From the NCBI RefSeq assembly GCF_900411395.1, contig NZ_OXCQ01000003.1, positions 148,365 to 212,364 of the forward strand: a stretch of DNA of 64,000 bases. Direction: 5' to 3'. This stretch comes from Streptococcus sp. 596553. GTDB taxonomy: Bacteria > Bacillota > Bacilli > Lactobacillales > Streptococcaceae. The notes below the pieces were generated by a model, which was not told where the DNA came from, made no database searches, and was given only the letters and a program-made list of their open reading frames with translations. Numbering within the stretch: position 1 is the stretch's first letter; the number at the start of each line of letters is the position of its first letter. This document shows, piece after piece, positions 38,772 through 48,434 of this stretch. The position numbers were made by a program, and so were the translations under genes.

Positions 38772-39254
38772 TTAGGCTGTTTTTTCAACCTTCAAGATTT
38801 TTACATCATAGCTACCAACAGGTGTTTCAATGGTTGCTGTGTCACCTGTTTTCTTGCCAATCAAGGCTTGTCCAATTGGGCTTTCATTTGAAACTTTACC
38901 TGCAAAGGCATCCGCACCCGCTGAACCTACAATAATATAAACTTCTTCTTCGTACTCACCAATTTCTTGGATGGTGACTGTTTTACCAATCGCTACTTCG
39001 TCTTGGGCAACTGCGTCGCTATTGACGATTTCAGCATAGCGGATTTTTGTTTCCAAGCTAGAGATTTGTCCTTCAACAAAGGCTTGTTCATCCTTAGCTG
39101 CTTCGTACTCACTGTTTTCTGAAAGGTCACCGTATGAACGGGCAATCTTAATGCGTTCTACCACTTCTGGTCGACGAACTAATTTCAATTCTTCTAATTC
39201 TTTTTCAAGTTTTTCCTTTTCCTCAAGGGTCATAGGATATGTTTTTTCTGCCAT
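38772..39254 (-). CDS. greA: Transcription elongation factor GreA
   Basis: 160 residues; N-terminal coiled coil ([25 protein letters not shown]) with the acidic tip [13 protein letters not shown] that reaches the RNA polymerase active centre to stimulate cleavage of backtracked RNA, and the C-terminal FKBP-like domain ending [14 protein letters not shown]. Start MAEKTYPM has the usual length; three codons upstream are leader. Follows mltG by about 60 nt on the same strand. Confidence 0.96.
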   Translation of the reverse strand: MAEKTYPMTLEEKEKLEKELEELKLVRRPEVVERIKIARSYGDLSENSEYEAAKDEQAFVEGQISSLETKIRYAEIVNSDAVAQDEVAIGKTVTIQEIGEYEEEVYIIVGSAGADAFAGKVSNESPIGQALIGKKTGDTATIETPVGSYDVKILKVEKTA

Positions 39255-39315
39255 TTTTCTCAACTTTCTTCTGATGATATTTTCGAAAGAAAATTATGTG
39301 AAGTATCACATAATT

Positions 39316-40911
39316 TTAGTTTGTTTGGTTTAATTTGCTGTTGACATGTTCAGCGACATTGCGGTCGTGGTCTTCTTGATTGTTAGCATAGTAGACCTTG
39401 CCTTCTGTGACATCTGCTACAAAGTAGAGGTTATCGCTCTTAGTTTGATTGATGCTTGACTCAATCGCATCCAGACTTGGACTATCGACTGGACCAGGCA
39501 TGAGACCTACATTTTTATAAACATTATAAGGTGAATCAATGTTGGTATCAATCGCAACATCCTCAGCTAGACTGATATTTTGCCCCAGTTTTCCTTGGGC
39601 ATACAAGATTGCAATGTTACTTTGAAGTGGCATATCACGATTCAAACGATTGTAGAATACACCGGCAATGAGCTTACGATCTTCTGTCTTGGCACCTTCT
39701 TTTTCGACCAAGGAAGCAATGGTCAACAACTCATTGACAGTCAAGTTTTTAGATTTGATAGTACTATAGTAAGGAGATAGGTTCTTATCCATAGCAGCTA
39801 ACATCTCATCAATCAAGCTCTCAACAGTTGTGCTTTCCTTGATAGAGTATGTAGCTGGGAAAAGGTATCCTTCCAAACGATAACGAACGCCACTTTCCTT
39901 TGTAGGCAAGCTTTCAAGTAGACTCGGATATTTGGCAACTTCTTGACTGATAAACGTCTCATCTTGAACTTTTGCTAGGAAAGCATCCGCTGTCAAAGGC
40001 TCTTTGAAGTCACCTTGCAATTGACCCACAGCTTGAGCAATCTGATCCAAAGTATAACCTTCTGGAATTGTCAAAGTCGCAAGGACAGGTTCTTGTGGTT
40101 CATCTGTTCCACCTTTTTGCAACTCTTTGAGTAAGTCTTCTGTACTCATACTCTTTTGCAAATTGTAGTAACCTGCTTTCAAATCGGTATAATTTTTATA
40201 CTTGGCATAAAAGCTAAAAATCAGACCATGCTTTACCAAACCAGCTTTTTCAAGCGTCGTACCGATTTCTTGAACGTTTGAACCTTCTGGAATTCCAACC
40301 GTCACATATTTCTTAGAATTAGCATCAATAGGTAACAAAGAATCTAGCACGTACTGGTAACCAAAGTAACCACCTGCTGAGAGCAAGGCAAGGAATACAA
40401 GGAATGAAATCACAAAGGCTTTCACATGTGACTTCTTCTCTTTCTTAGGCTTAACGGGTTTTGCTCCTTCTCTACGGCTACGACGTGGTGTATCGCTGAT
40501 GATATCCACTGTTTCTGTAGCAGGCGTAGGTGTTTCTGGACCTGCTTGTTCTGCTTTTTTCTCTGCCGTCTTATAGGAAACAGCTACCCTTGTTGGGGTT
40601 TCATTGTATTCTCTTTCAAGTTTCTTAGGTCTAATAGGACCTGGTCCTGGTCTTGAACCACTTTCTTCCGCTGGAGAAGCTGGTACATCTTGGCTTGGGT
40701 GAGTAGGCGCAGCGGGAGCTTTTCTCATAATCTCCTCTACCGTTGACAAGGAATCAGCCATGAGTTCTTCAGCTGAAGGTTCATTTGCAGGAGTGCGAAC
40801 TACTGCCTTATCTTCTTTCAGAACTTCATCATAGCCTTTTACTTTTTCTAAATCTCTCAGAATCTGCTCTTTAAAGCTTAATTTCTCTTCTTCTCTTGAC
40901 TTTTCACTCAA
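39316..40911 (-). CDS. mltG: Endolytic transglycosylase MltG
   Basis: 531 residues. A cytosolic N-terminal half rich in Pro/Glu/Lys (about 1-165), one membrane helix (FVISFLVFLALLSAGGYFGY), then LysM-like segment (VGIPEGSNVQEIGTTLEKAG) and the YceG catalytic domain with LTIASLVEKEGA (catalytic Glu) and MPLQSNIAILYAQG. It cleaves nascent peptidoglycan strands and works with the peripheral-growth machinery in pneumococcus. A long cytosolic domain is a streptococcal feature of the family. Upstream of greA in the same direction. Confidence 0.95.
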   Translation of the reverse strand: MSEKSREEEKLSFKEQILRDLEKVKGYDEVLKEDKAVVRTPANEPSAEELMADSLSTVEEIMRKAPAAPTHPSQDVPASPAEESGSRPGPGPIRPKKLEREYNETPTRVAVSYKTAEKKAEQAGPETPTPATETVDIISDTPRRSRREGAKPVKPKKEKKSHVKAFVISFLVFLALLSAGGYFGYQYVLDSLLPIDANSKKYVTVGIPEGSNVQEIGTTLEKAGLVKHGLIFSFYAKYKNYTDLKAGYYNLQKSMSTEDLLKELQKGGTDEPQEPVLATLTIPEGYTLDQIAQAVGQLQGDFKEPLTADAFLAKVQDETFISQEVAKYPSLLESLPTKESGVRYRLEGYLFPATYSIKESTTVESLIDEMLAAMDKNLSPYYSTIKSKNLTVNELLTIASLVEKEGAKTEDRKLIAGVFYNRLNRDMPLQSNIAILYAQGKLGQNISLAEDVAIDTNIDSPYNVYKNVGLMPGPVDSPSLDAIESSINQTKSDNLYFVADVTEGKVYYANNQEDHDRNVAEHVNSKLNQTN

Positions 40912-40999
40912 AAGTTTTTCCTCCTTGTTGACAATCCATAATATTATATCTTAAAAGTCCAAGAAAAGCAACCTATGATACTTTTCCTAGCTTATTTTT

Positions 41000-41106
41000 T
41001 ATACTCAATGAAAATCAAAGAGCAAACTAGGAAGCTAGCCGCAAGCTGTACTTGAGTACGGTAAGGCGACGCTGACGTGGTTTGAATTTGATTTTCGAAG
41101 AGTATT
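41000..41106 (-). repeat. BOX element without boxB, overlapping a CDS end
   Basis: Minus-strand boxA-boxC (TACTCTTCGAAAATC to CATTGAGTAT), no boxB, about 107 bp. Its boxA half supplies the last codons and stop of the acetyltransferase gene at 41035-41592. Confidence 0.92.
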
Positions 41107-41592
41107 AGCTTCCCAGACCATATCATACCAAGTTTCCCCTGCAAAGGTTGACTGGGACAAGCCTTCATTGACAAATCCGTGTTTTTCATAGTAGGCGATG
41201 AGATAGTCATGACAGGTTAGGTTAATACCTTCTCTCTTATCCTCAAGAGCAACTTCTTTCAAGGCTGTTAGCAATTTCTGACCCAGTCCGAGTCCCTGTG
41301 CCTCCTTGGCAATAGACAGACAGGTCACAGAGATATAGCCCCCCGGCCCATGGCTATGGTCTTCTATCTCTTCTGTAAAAGACTGGTCTTGCAGATGACG
41401 ATGGGGGCCAACTGGCCCTTCGATATAACCAATAATCTTACCCTCTTTTTCTGCAACCAGAAAAGAGGCCTGAATTTCTCGCAAATGTGCCTCAAAGACA
41501 GATCGAGGAATAGCTTCTTCAATCGAGAAATTCTCTAGTTCAATCTCAACGATACGATCTAAATCTTCTAATCTTGCTTGTCTGATTTTCAT
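41035..41592 (-). CDS. GNAT family N-acetyltransferase with BOX-coded tail
   Basis: 185 residues. Motif A strand and loop YISVTCLSIAKEAQGLGLGQKLLTAL carries the acetyl-CoA-binding QGLGLGQ; C-terminal YEKHGFVNEGLSQSTFAGETWYDMVWE completes the fold. The final 22 residues (TLRKSNSNHVSV...) and the TAG are read from the boxA half of a BOX element, so the original stop has been replaced. Overlaps the end of the upstream acetyltransferase gene by 4 nt (ATGA). Substrate unknown. Start MKIRQARLEDL fits GNAT N-termini. Confidence 0.87.
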   Translation of the reverse strand: MKIRQARLEDLDRIVEIELENFSIEEAIPRSVFEAHLREIQASFLVAEKEGKIIGYIEGPVGPHRHLQDQSFTEEIEDHSHGPGGYISVTCLSIAKEAQGLGLGQKLLTALKEVALEDKREGINLTCHDYLIAYYEKHGFVNEGLSQSTFAGETWYDMVWEANTLRKSNSNHVSVALPYSSTACG

Positions 41593-42050
41593 TGTGCCTC
41601 CAGATAAAAGGGATTAAACCAAATCATACTAAAACCCTGGCTAGTTGTATAAAGGGAAGTTTCTTCATCAATAAAACCGTTCATTTCAAAATAGGAAAGC
41701 AGCTCAGAAGGACTCTCCAAACGAATCCCTTTGTAATCCAGCTCAACTGCCACCTCTTTCAAGGCTGCAAGAAGAAGTGTTCCCAAGCCCTGTCTCTGAT
41801 GGTCAGCCTCGATGACTAAAGAATGCACTTTTAGACATTGCGGATTGTCTGACTGGGGACTTGATAAAATATAGCCTAAATGTTGATTTTCATCCCTAGC
41901 TAGAAGAAAGGTATCCGCACACTTACGGATACTTTCTTCTAAAATATGGGAAGTCAGCTGCTTTTCAGCTGGAAAAGATGAAGTTTGAAGTACCACTACC
42001 TCAGCCAAATCAGACTGACTCGCCTGAATGATCTTAATTGGAATTTCCAT
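41589..42050 (-). CDS. GNAT family N-acetyltransferase
   Basis: 153 residues; IPIKIIQASQSDLAEVVVLQ start, motif A HSLVIEADHQRQGLGTLLLAAL with RQGLGT acetyl-CoA loop, and YFEMNGFIDE near the end. It resembles its downstream neighbour in order of motifs, suggesting an old duplication. Nine nt after murC and overlapping the next acetyltransferase by 4 nt, so the three form one operon. Substrate unknown. Confidence 0.87.
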   Translation of the reverse strand: MEIPIKIIQASQSDLAEVVVLQTSSFPAEKQLTSHILEESIRKCADTFLLARDENQHLGYILSSPQSDNPQCLKVHSLVIEADHQRQGLGTLLLAALKEVAVELDYKGIRLESPSELLSYFEMNGFIDEETSLYTTSQGFSMIWFNPFYLEAQ

Positions 42051-42059
42051 GAGAATAAC

Positions 42060-43394
42060 CTATTGAACATTGCTTGTCAAGTTTGACAAGAGACGCTCAA
42101 ATGAGTATTCATAGGTTTGGATGTCTCCTGCTCCCATAAAGACATAGACAGCATTGTCATGGTCAAGGAGTGGAGAAACATTTTCAACAGTAATGACTTG
42201 GTGTTTCTTGTTGATTTTATTGGCTAGGTCTTCTACCTTGACATCTCCATGGTCTACCTCACGAGCAGATCCATAAATTTGCGCTAGGTAAACAGCATCT
42301 GCTTGGTTTAAAGCATGAGCAAAGTCGTCCAACAAGGCAATGGTTCTTGTAAAAGTATGCGGTTGGAAGACTGCTACAATTTCCTTACTTGGGTATTTCT
42401 GACGAGCCGCATCCAAGGTCGCAATGATTTCTGTTGGATGGTGGGCAAAGTCATCGATAATCACTGTGTCATTGACAATTTTCTCAGTGAAACGACGCTT
42501 AACACCGGCAAATGTTTTCAAGTGCTCACGCACCAAGTTCAAATCAAATCCTGCTGTGTAAAGAAGACCAATAACGGCTGTCGCATTCATGATATTGTGA
42601 CGACCAAAGGTTGGGATGTGGAATTGACCCAATTCTTGTCCACGGAAATGAACGGTGAAGGTTGAACCAGTTGTTGAACGAAGAAGTTCACTAGCTACAA
42701 AGTCATTACCTTCTGCTTCAAAACCATAATAATAAATTGGTGCATCAGACGTAATTTTACGCAATTCTGCATCTTCACCATAGACAAAAAGACCCTTGGT
42801 GATTTGTTTAGCATAGTCGTTAAAGGCATTGAAAACATCCTCGAGACTTGTGAAATAGTCTGGATGGTCAAAGTCAATGTTGGTGATAATAGAGTATTCT
42901 GGATGGTAAGGCATGAAGTGGCGCTCATATTCGTCAGATTCAAAGACAAAATATTTGGCATTGGCCGAACCACGACCTGTCCCATCCCCAATCAAGAAGC
43001 TAGTGTCTGTGATGTGAGACAAGACATGAGACAACATACCTGTCGTTGAAGTTTTTCCATGCGCTCCTGCTACTCCCATGCTAACAAAGTCACGCATAAA
43101 GCTACCTAGAAATTCATGATAACGTTTGTAGCTGATACCATTTTGGTCCGCATAGGCAATTTCGACGTTGTTATCTGGACGAAAGGCATTTCCAGCGATA
43201 ATTTCCATATCACCGCCTAGATTCTTTTCATCAAAAGGAAGAATAGTAATTCCTGCCTGCTCAAGACCGCGTTGGGTAAAGTAGTATTTTTCAACATCTG
43301 ATCCCTGTACCTTATGCCCCATTTGGTGCAACATCAAGGCCAAGGCACTCATCCCTGATCCCTTAATTCCGATAAAATGATATGTCTTTGGCAT
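42060..43394 (-). CDS. murC: UDP-N-acetylmuramate--L-alanine ligase
   Basis: 444-residue Mur ligase that adds L-alanine to UDP-MurNAc using ATP. N-terminal Rossmann-type [17 protein letters not shown] loop [15 protein letters not shown] (about residue 110), central [10 protein letters not shown], and C-terminal domain with [10 protein letters not shown]. Eleven nt after the 205-residue gene and 9 nt before the first acetyltransferase. First committed amino-acid addition in peptidoglycan stem-peptide synthesis; murE for the lysine step is at 54.3 kb. Confidence 0.97.
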   Translation of the reverse strand: MPKTYHFIGIKGSGMSALALMLHQMGHKVQGSDVEKYYFTQRGLEQAGITILPFDEKNLGGDMEIIAGNAFRPDNNVEIAYADQNGISYKRYHEFLGSFMRDFVSMGVAGAHGKTSTTGMLSHVLSHITDTSFLIGDGTGRGSANAKYFVFESDEYERHFMPYHPEYSIITNIDFDHPDYFTSLEDVFNAFNDYAKQITKGLFVYGEDAELRKITSDAPIYYYGFEAEGNDFVASELLRSTTGSTFTVHFRGQELGQFHIPTFGRHNIMNATAVIGLLYTAGFDLNLVREHLKTFAGVKRRFTEKIVNDTVIIDDFAHHPTEIIATLDAARQKYPSKEIVAVFQPHTFTRTIALLDDFAHALNQADAVYLAQIYGSAREVDHGDVKVEDLANKINKKHQVITVENVSPLLDHDNAVYVFMGAGDIQTYEYSFERLLSNLTSNVQ

Positions 43395-43404
43395 GTTTTC
43401 TCCC

Positions 43405-44022
43405 CTATTCTGTAATTCTTGTCAGATTCAACTCTTGGGCAACCCGACGTTCTTGTTCTGTTTGTTTACTTTTTTTATTGTAGATTTGGCTCTTCTTTAG
43501 AAAATCATAGTTGTTTTTCTTTGGAGCAGGTGCTGACACTTCTTCATTCTTGGTAGGGATAGAATGAACTTCTTCCGCCAAGATGTACTGAGACTGGATC
43601 AATTTTTGGCTATATTTGACAAATTCACCAGGATTTTCCTTTTGGAAAGGAGCTGTCGGTTGGTTACCCTGTCTAAGAAGGCCTGATTTAGAATGACGTC
43701 TCGCACGGCTGAAATCCTGAGTTAGATAGTTAGCAGAGCGTTTCTTTTTCAAGTCTGCACGCGCTTCTTCACGCGCCACCTCCGCATAGCTCTTTCCTTC
43801 TTTTTTAACTCCTAAAGGAGCCTTTTTAGGTTTCTCTACTTGCTTTTCAATCGGTTTGACTGGTTTTTCTTCAGTAATAGGAGCCCATTCTAAATAATTT
43901 TTATCTCGATATTCACCCTTGATATTACTGATCAGATCAGACTCATCGTACAAGTTCATGACTGGCATTTCAGTCAACATGACCTCGTCATCTGACACCA
44001 ATGGAAATCGTTCTTGTTTCAT
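43405..44022 (-). CDS. Conserved hypothetical, basic/charged protein
   Basis: 205 residues, no motif I recognise. Begins [21 protein letters not shown] and is dominated by Lys, Glu and Gln with low-complexity segments ([33 protein letters not shown]). No signal peptide or membrane helix. Likely a largely disordered cytosolic protein. Lies between the SNF2 helicase gene and murC, in the same direction with 11 nt to murC; the position is kept in related streptococci, as far as I recall. Function unknown. Confidence 0.8.
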   Translation of the reverse strand: MKQERFPLVSDDEVMLTEMPVMNLYDESDLISNIKGEYRDKNYLEWAPITEEKPVKPIEKQVEKPKKAPLGVKKEGKSYAEVAREEARADLKKKRSANYLTQDFSRARRHSKSGLLRQGNQPTAPFQKENPGEFVKYSQKLIQSQYILAEEVHSIPTKNEEVSAPAPKKNNYDFLKKSQIYNKKSKQTEQERRVAQELNLTRITE

Positions 44023-44069
44023 TTTCTATTTCCTTTCAACACTTCATTATAGCGTATTGTCTTGATTTT

Positions 44070-47000
44070 TCAAGTGCTGGCTTCACAAATTCCCAAAATT
44101 TCTCGAATTTCTGCTAGTGTCAGACTGCCACGTGACTCTGTTCCGTCCAATACTTGTGACACCAGATGTTTCTTTTGTTCTTGGAGTTCCTGAATTTTTT
44201 CTTCAATGGTTCCCCTAGTAACCAAGCGATAGACCTCAACCGTTTCTTCCTGACCCATCCGATGGGCACGGCCAATGGCTTGCGCTTCCACCGCAGGATT
44301 CCACCAAAGGTCGACCAAGATAACCGTATCAGCACCTGTCAGATTCAGACCGACACCACCAGCCTTAAGAGAAATCAGAAAAGCATCTCTTTCTCCTTGG
44401 TTAAAGGCCTTGGTCATACCTTGTCTTTCCTTGGCTGGGGTTGAACCCGTAATTTTAAAGGAAGTCAAGCCCAAGTCTGGCAGTTCTTGTTCAATTTTCT
44501 CTAACATTCCCTTGAACTGCGAGAAAATCAAGACACGGTGTCCACCATCTGCTACCTGTACCAGCAGGTCTCGAAGGCTATCCAGTTTGCCACTAGCTCC
44601 CTGATAATCCTCCATAAAGAGGGCAGGCGTGTCGCAAATTTGACGCAAGCGCATCAAACCAGATAAAATTTCCACTCGACTTCGCTGAAATTCCTGATCC
44701 GACACTTGAGCCAGACGATCTCGCATCTGTTGCAACTGGGCTAGGTAGATAGCCTTTTGCTGGTCTTCCAGTTCATTTTTATAAACCACTTCAATCAAGT
44801 CTGGCAATTCGGTCAGAACTTCTTCTTTCTTGCGCCGCATGACGAAAGGCTTGATAAACTGAGCCACACGCTCGGCTGGCAATTTCATAAATTCTTTCTT
44901 ACTTGGCAGGAGTCCTGGCATGACGATTTGGAAAATAGACCACAACTCACCTAGGTGATTTTCAATAGGAGTTCCTGACAAGGCAAAGACGGACGGCACC
45001 ACAAATTGTCTCAAGGTCTGAGCAATCTTGGTCTGGGCATTTTTCATAACCTGAGCCTCATCTAAGAAAAGGAAGTCAAAAGCCATCCCCTGATAAAGCT
45101 CACTGTCCTGACGGAAAGTGGCATAGCTGGTCACATAGATTTGATGGTTCTCAGCAAGAATCTCCTCACGACTAGCTTTCAAACCATGAACAACAGCCAC
45201 ATCTAACTGTGGGGCAAATTTTTGAAACTCATCTGCCCAGTTGTAAATCAAACCTGACGGAGCTAAAATCAAGACTCGACTTTCTTTTGTCACTTGACTG
45301 GTCAAAAAAGCAATAGTCTGCAGGGTTTTACCAAGTCCCATATCATCAGCCAAAATTCCACCAAAACCATAGTGATGGAGCATTTGCAGCCAGCCGATTC
45401 CCTTTTCCTGATAATCTCGTAAATCAGCCTTAACCTGAGTTGCCTGGCGAGGAAAATCCTCTGGATGCGTCAAATCGTGGGCCAGATTCTGAAATTCTTG
45501 TGAAAAAGAAACACGGTCACGCCCTTCAAAAAGATGAGCTAAACTGTAGGCCAAGGATTTCCGAGTCTGTAAGGAGCCATCTTTTAGTTCAAACTGCCCC
45601 AGCTCCTGTAGATTTTGGCGAATTTTCTTGGTTTCTTCATCGAAAAAGTAGACTTGATTGGACGAATCAATGTAAAAATCCTTGTTGGCAACCAAGGCCT
45701 GCATGGCTTGGTCAATTTCCTCTTGGGCAATATCTTGAAAATCAAACTGGATTTCCAAGAGACCTCCCTTGGAGGCAATCTGCACTTGAGGACTCGCTAG
45801 GCTATAAAGTTCTGCTAGCTTGTCTGATAGGTCAACATTCCCAAGTTTTTCAAAGACTGGAATGATTTCATGGAAGAAATGATAGACAGACTCGGCTTTT
45901 AAGGCCTGACGCCAAGATTGGAAATCTGCTTCAAAGCCAGCTACCAAACAGACTTGGAAAACTCTTTCTTCTAAGTCAGCATCACTCGAAAATGGTAATT
46001 CTTCTAACTCTTGTCGACTTGATACCTGCCTATCTCCATAATCAAACTGAATTTCTAAACGAATCCGATTATCTTCTTCCCTGTCAAAGTAAAAAGAGGG
46101 CGCAAAAGTTTTGATTTGTAGACGTTCTGGAGCTGAAACGGTACCCATCTGGCTAAAAAGAGTTAAACAAGAAGCTAACTTATCGCGGTCACTACTATCA
46201 AATTGCAGGTGTTTTTTCCCATGTTGATCCACAGGCAACACTTTGATTTCCTTGAGAAGTTGCATCTGTTGATCTGTTAGAAAATAAACCTGTCCTTTAT
46301 GGAAAAGCACTGCTCCCTGATAAAAAACATTGACCCTAGGACTCTCACTGATTTCCATTTCAAAATAGTCCGAGTATTCTGTTACTGTAAAGGCAAATAG
46401 ATTGGCATCAGCATGCATATCTTGAAAAAGTAGAACCTGATAGCTATCCACTTGATGGTCAAATTGAAAATGCGGCAAGGTCATCAATAAATTCACACCC
46501 TGCTCAAAAAAGGTCAGAGGGAAAAAGAGGTGTCGGCCTTGGTTTTGGAAAAAGAGATCTGGAGCCAGTCCTTCCTCTATTAATCCGCGCAAGAAATTCA
46601 GAAGTTCTTGACTGACCTCATCAAAGGCTTCCAAAGACAGAGACTCCTCATAGGTCTTGCCAATCATATAAGGTTTTCTCTGCTCGACAATTCTTAAAAA
46701 GAGTGGAATATCCCGAATGACATAGTATTTTTGACTATTGATTTGCCCGATTCTAAGTGTCCACAAGATACGGTTGGTTCCTGCTTCCACTTGCCCCACA
46801 GCTGATAATTCATAGGCATCTTCTGATTTTGGAGACAAGATTCGGTCCAAAAATTTGCCACCCAAGGTCACCTTGGTTTCAACGGCCTCTTTTTCTTCAT
46901 GACCTTCTTCCAGACCCTGCAAGATTTCTTGGCCACGCTCATCATTTTTCAAAAAATGCTCCAGCGCCGCCAAATGCACACAGTAGCCCCTCTTTTGGAA

Positions 47001-47168
47001 AAAATCGCAGGCACAAAAAACCAAATCATCCTCTAAACTATAGCGCAGTTCTTCTTCTGCAACGCGAGCATAGAGCCGATTGTTCTTTTCCTTGATGATA
47101 TCAACCTTACCAGTTTCATAAAGGGCAACGCCTTCGATACGGACTTTTCCCGGAATCAATTTAGCCAT
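44070..47168 (-). CDS. SNF2-family DEAD/DEAH helicase with SWIM zinc finger
   Basis: 1032 residues. N-terminal SWIM finger CACDFFQKRGYCVHL (C-x-C ... C-x-H) near residue 52, a long bacterial-SNF2 middle region (about 100-560), then the Swi2/Snf2 motor: motif I DDMGLGKTLQT, II DEAQ, III SGTPIENHLGELW, and in the second lobe LIFSQFKGML, ISLKAGGVGLNLTGAD, QAIGRAHRMGQ. It translocates on double-stranded DNA and displaces proteins; role in streptococci unknown. SD AAGGTG before ATG. Leads the run helicase, hypothetical, murC. Confidence 0.93.
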   Translation of the reverse strand: MAKLIPGKVRIEGVALYETGKVDIIKEKNNRLYARVAEEELRYSLEDDLVFCACDFFQKRGYCVHLAALEHFLKNDERGQEILQGLEEGHEEKEAVETKVTLGGKFLDRILSPKSEDAYELSAVGQVEAGTNRILWTLRIGQINSQKYYVIRDIPLFLRIVEQRKPYMIGKTYEESLSLEAFDEVSQELLNFLRGLIEEGLAPDLFFQNQGRHLFFPLTFFEQGVNLLMTLPHFQFDHQVDSYQVLLFQDMHADANLFAFTVTEYSDYFEMEISESPRVNVFYQGAVLFHKGQVYFLTDQQMQLLKEIKVLPVDQHGKKHLQFDSSDRDKLASCLTLFSQMGTVSAPERLQIKTFAPSFYFDREEDNRIRLEIQFDYGDRQVSSRQELEELPFSSDADLEERVFQVCLVAGFEADFQSWRQALKAESVYHFFHEIIPVFEKLGNVDLSDKLAELYSLASPQVQIASKGGLLEIQFDFQDIAQEEIDQAMQALVANKDFYIDSSNQVYFFDEETKKIRQNLQELGQFELKDGSLQTRKSLAYSLAHLFEGRDRVSFSQEFQNLAHDLTHPEDFPRQATQVKADLRDYQEKGIGWLQMLHHYGFGGILADDMGLGKTLQTIAFLTSQVTKESRVLILAPSGLIYNWADEFQKFAPQLDVAVVHGLKASREEILAENHQIYVTSYATFRQDSELYQGMAFDFLFLDEAQVMKNAQTKIAQTLRQFVVPSVFALSGTPIENHLGELWSIFQIVMPGLLPSKKEFMKLPAERVAQFIKPFVMRRKKEEVLTELPDLIEVVYKNELEDQQKAIYLAQLQQMRDRLAQVSDQEFQRSRVEILSGLMRLRQICDTPALFMEDYQGASGKLDSLRDLLVQVADGGHRVLIFSQFKGMLEKIEQELPDLGLTSFKITGSTPAKERQGMTKAFNQGERDAFLISLKAGGVGLNLTGADTVILVDLWWNPAVEAQAIGRAHRMGQEETVEVYRLVTRGTIEEKIQELQEQKKHLVSQVLDGTESRGSLTLAEIREILGICEAST

Positions 47169-47221
47169 ATTTTCACCTTTACCTTATCTTTTTATTATAC
47201 CATATTTTCCCCTATGAAAAT

Positions 47222-47254
47222 AGCCTCCTAGGAAGACTTTTCTCCTAGAAGGCT
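47222..47254 (-). terminator. patB terminator
   Basis: Minus strand AGCCTTCTAGGA-loop-TCCTAGGAGGCTATTTTC; weak T-run. Confidence 0.6.
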
Positions 47255-47260
47255 GGATTT

Positions 47261-48427
47261 TTAACATTTGGCAAAAGTGGTCACAATTCGCTGACAAACT
47301 TCTTGCAACAGAGATTTAGGCATAGCTACATTGAGGCGGGCATGGAGACTTCCTTCCTCCCCAAAATCCAAACCACGGTTCAAAATAACCTTGGCTTCAT
47401 TTCTCAAAAGCTCTTGCAATCTTTCATCAGTCAGGTCATAAGCTGAAAAATCAAGCCAAATCAAGTAGGTTCCTTGCGGTTTCATGACCTTGATTTTAGT
47501 CTCTTTTCCAAATAAATCCACCACATAATTAATATGGTCTTCAAAGACTTGCTTGAGTTCCTCTAGCCAATCCTTCCCATAACGATAGGCAGCTTCTGTC
47601 GCCAAATAACCCAAACCTGAAATTTCATGCTGATTATTAGCCAACTGGCGTTTCTGATAAGCCACTCTCAACTTAGGATTTTCAATGACGGCATAGGAAT
47701 TTTTTGTCCCAGCGATGTTAAAGGTTTTAGTGGCACTGCTCAAGACGATAGCAAATTCTTTAAAGTCAGGGTTGATGGTATTGAAGGAATGATGCTTGTG
47801 ACCAAAGAGGGCCAAATCTTGGTGAATCTCATCCGAAACCAAGAAAACACCGTGTTTTTGGCAGAGTTGACCAATCTTCTCCAAGACTTCTTTTTCCCAA
47901 ACACGTCCACCAGGATTGTGAGGGTTGCAGAGAATATAAAGTTTGACATCCTCTTCCACCAAATCCTTTTCAAGTCGGTCAAAGTCAATCTCAAACAGAC
48001 CATCCTTTTCCACCAAAGAATTGGTAATCAATCTACGGTTGTTCAACTTGACACTGCGAGCAAAGGGGGGATAGACAGGTGTGTTAATCAAAACCGCCTC
48101 GCCTTCTTTTGTAAAGGCTTGAATAGCTGTTGAGATGGCTGGTACCACACCCTCGATAAAGACAAGAGCCTCTTTGTCAAAGTGGTAACCGTGTTGTGTA
48201 GCCTCCCACTTTTGAACTTCCTTAATTAACTCTTCACTGGCATAGGTATAGCCATAGACCAATTGATCCGCATAAGTTTGCACGGCTTGGCGGATTTCAG
48301 GCAAGACTACAAAGTCCATATCCGCTATCCAAGCTGGTAGGACTTCACTATCCGTTTCTGCCTCTTTCCATTTATAGGTATGATGCCCTAAACGATTGGG
48401 CAGGTTTGTAAAATCATATTTTCCCAT
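47261..48427 (-). CDS. patB: PatB/MalY family aminotransferase (cystathionine beta-lyase)
   Basis: 388-residue class I/II PLP enzyme. Substrate region YGYTYASEEL, cofactor motifs NPHNPGGRVW and VSDEIHQDL, and the Schiff-base lysine in SSATKTFNIAGTKNSY. MalY/PatB enzymes cleave cystathionine or other C-S substrates to thiol, pyruvate and ammonia. Start MGKYDF chosen because it sits 7 nt after the metB-like stop with GGAAGGA as SD; the frame extends 13 codons further up, overlapping the preceding gene. Coupled with the gamma-synthase gene: together they make the transsulfuration route. Confidence 0.9.
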   Translation of the reverse strand: MGKYDFTNLPNRLGHHTYKWKEAETDSEVLPAWIADMDFVVLPEIRQAVQTYADQLVYGYTYASEELIKEVQKWEATQHGYHFDKEALVFIEGVVPAISTAIQAFTKEGEAVLINTPVYPPFARSVKLNNRRLITNSLVEKDGLFEIDFDRLEKDLVEEDVKLYILCNPHNPGGRVWEKEVLEKIGQLCQKHGVFLVSDEIHQDLALFGHKHHSFNTINPDFKEFAIVLSSATKTFNIAGTKNSYAVIENPKLRVAYQKRQLANNQHEISGLGYLATEAAYRYGKDWLEELKQVFEDHINYVVDLFGKETKIKVMKPQGTYLIWLDFSAYDLTDERLQELLRNEAKVILNRGLDFGEEGSLHARLNVAMPKSLLQEVCQRIVTTFAKC

Positions 48428-48434
48428 CTTTGTC

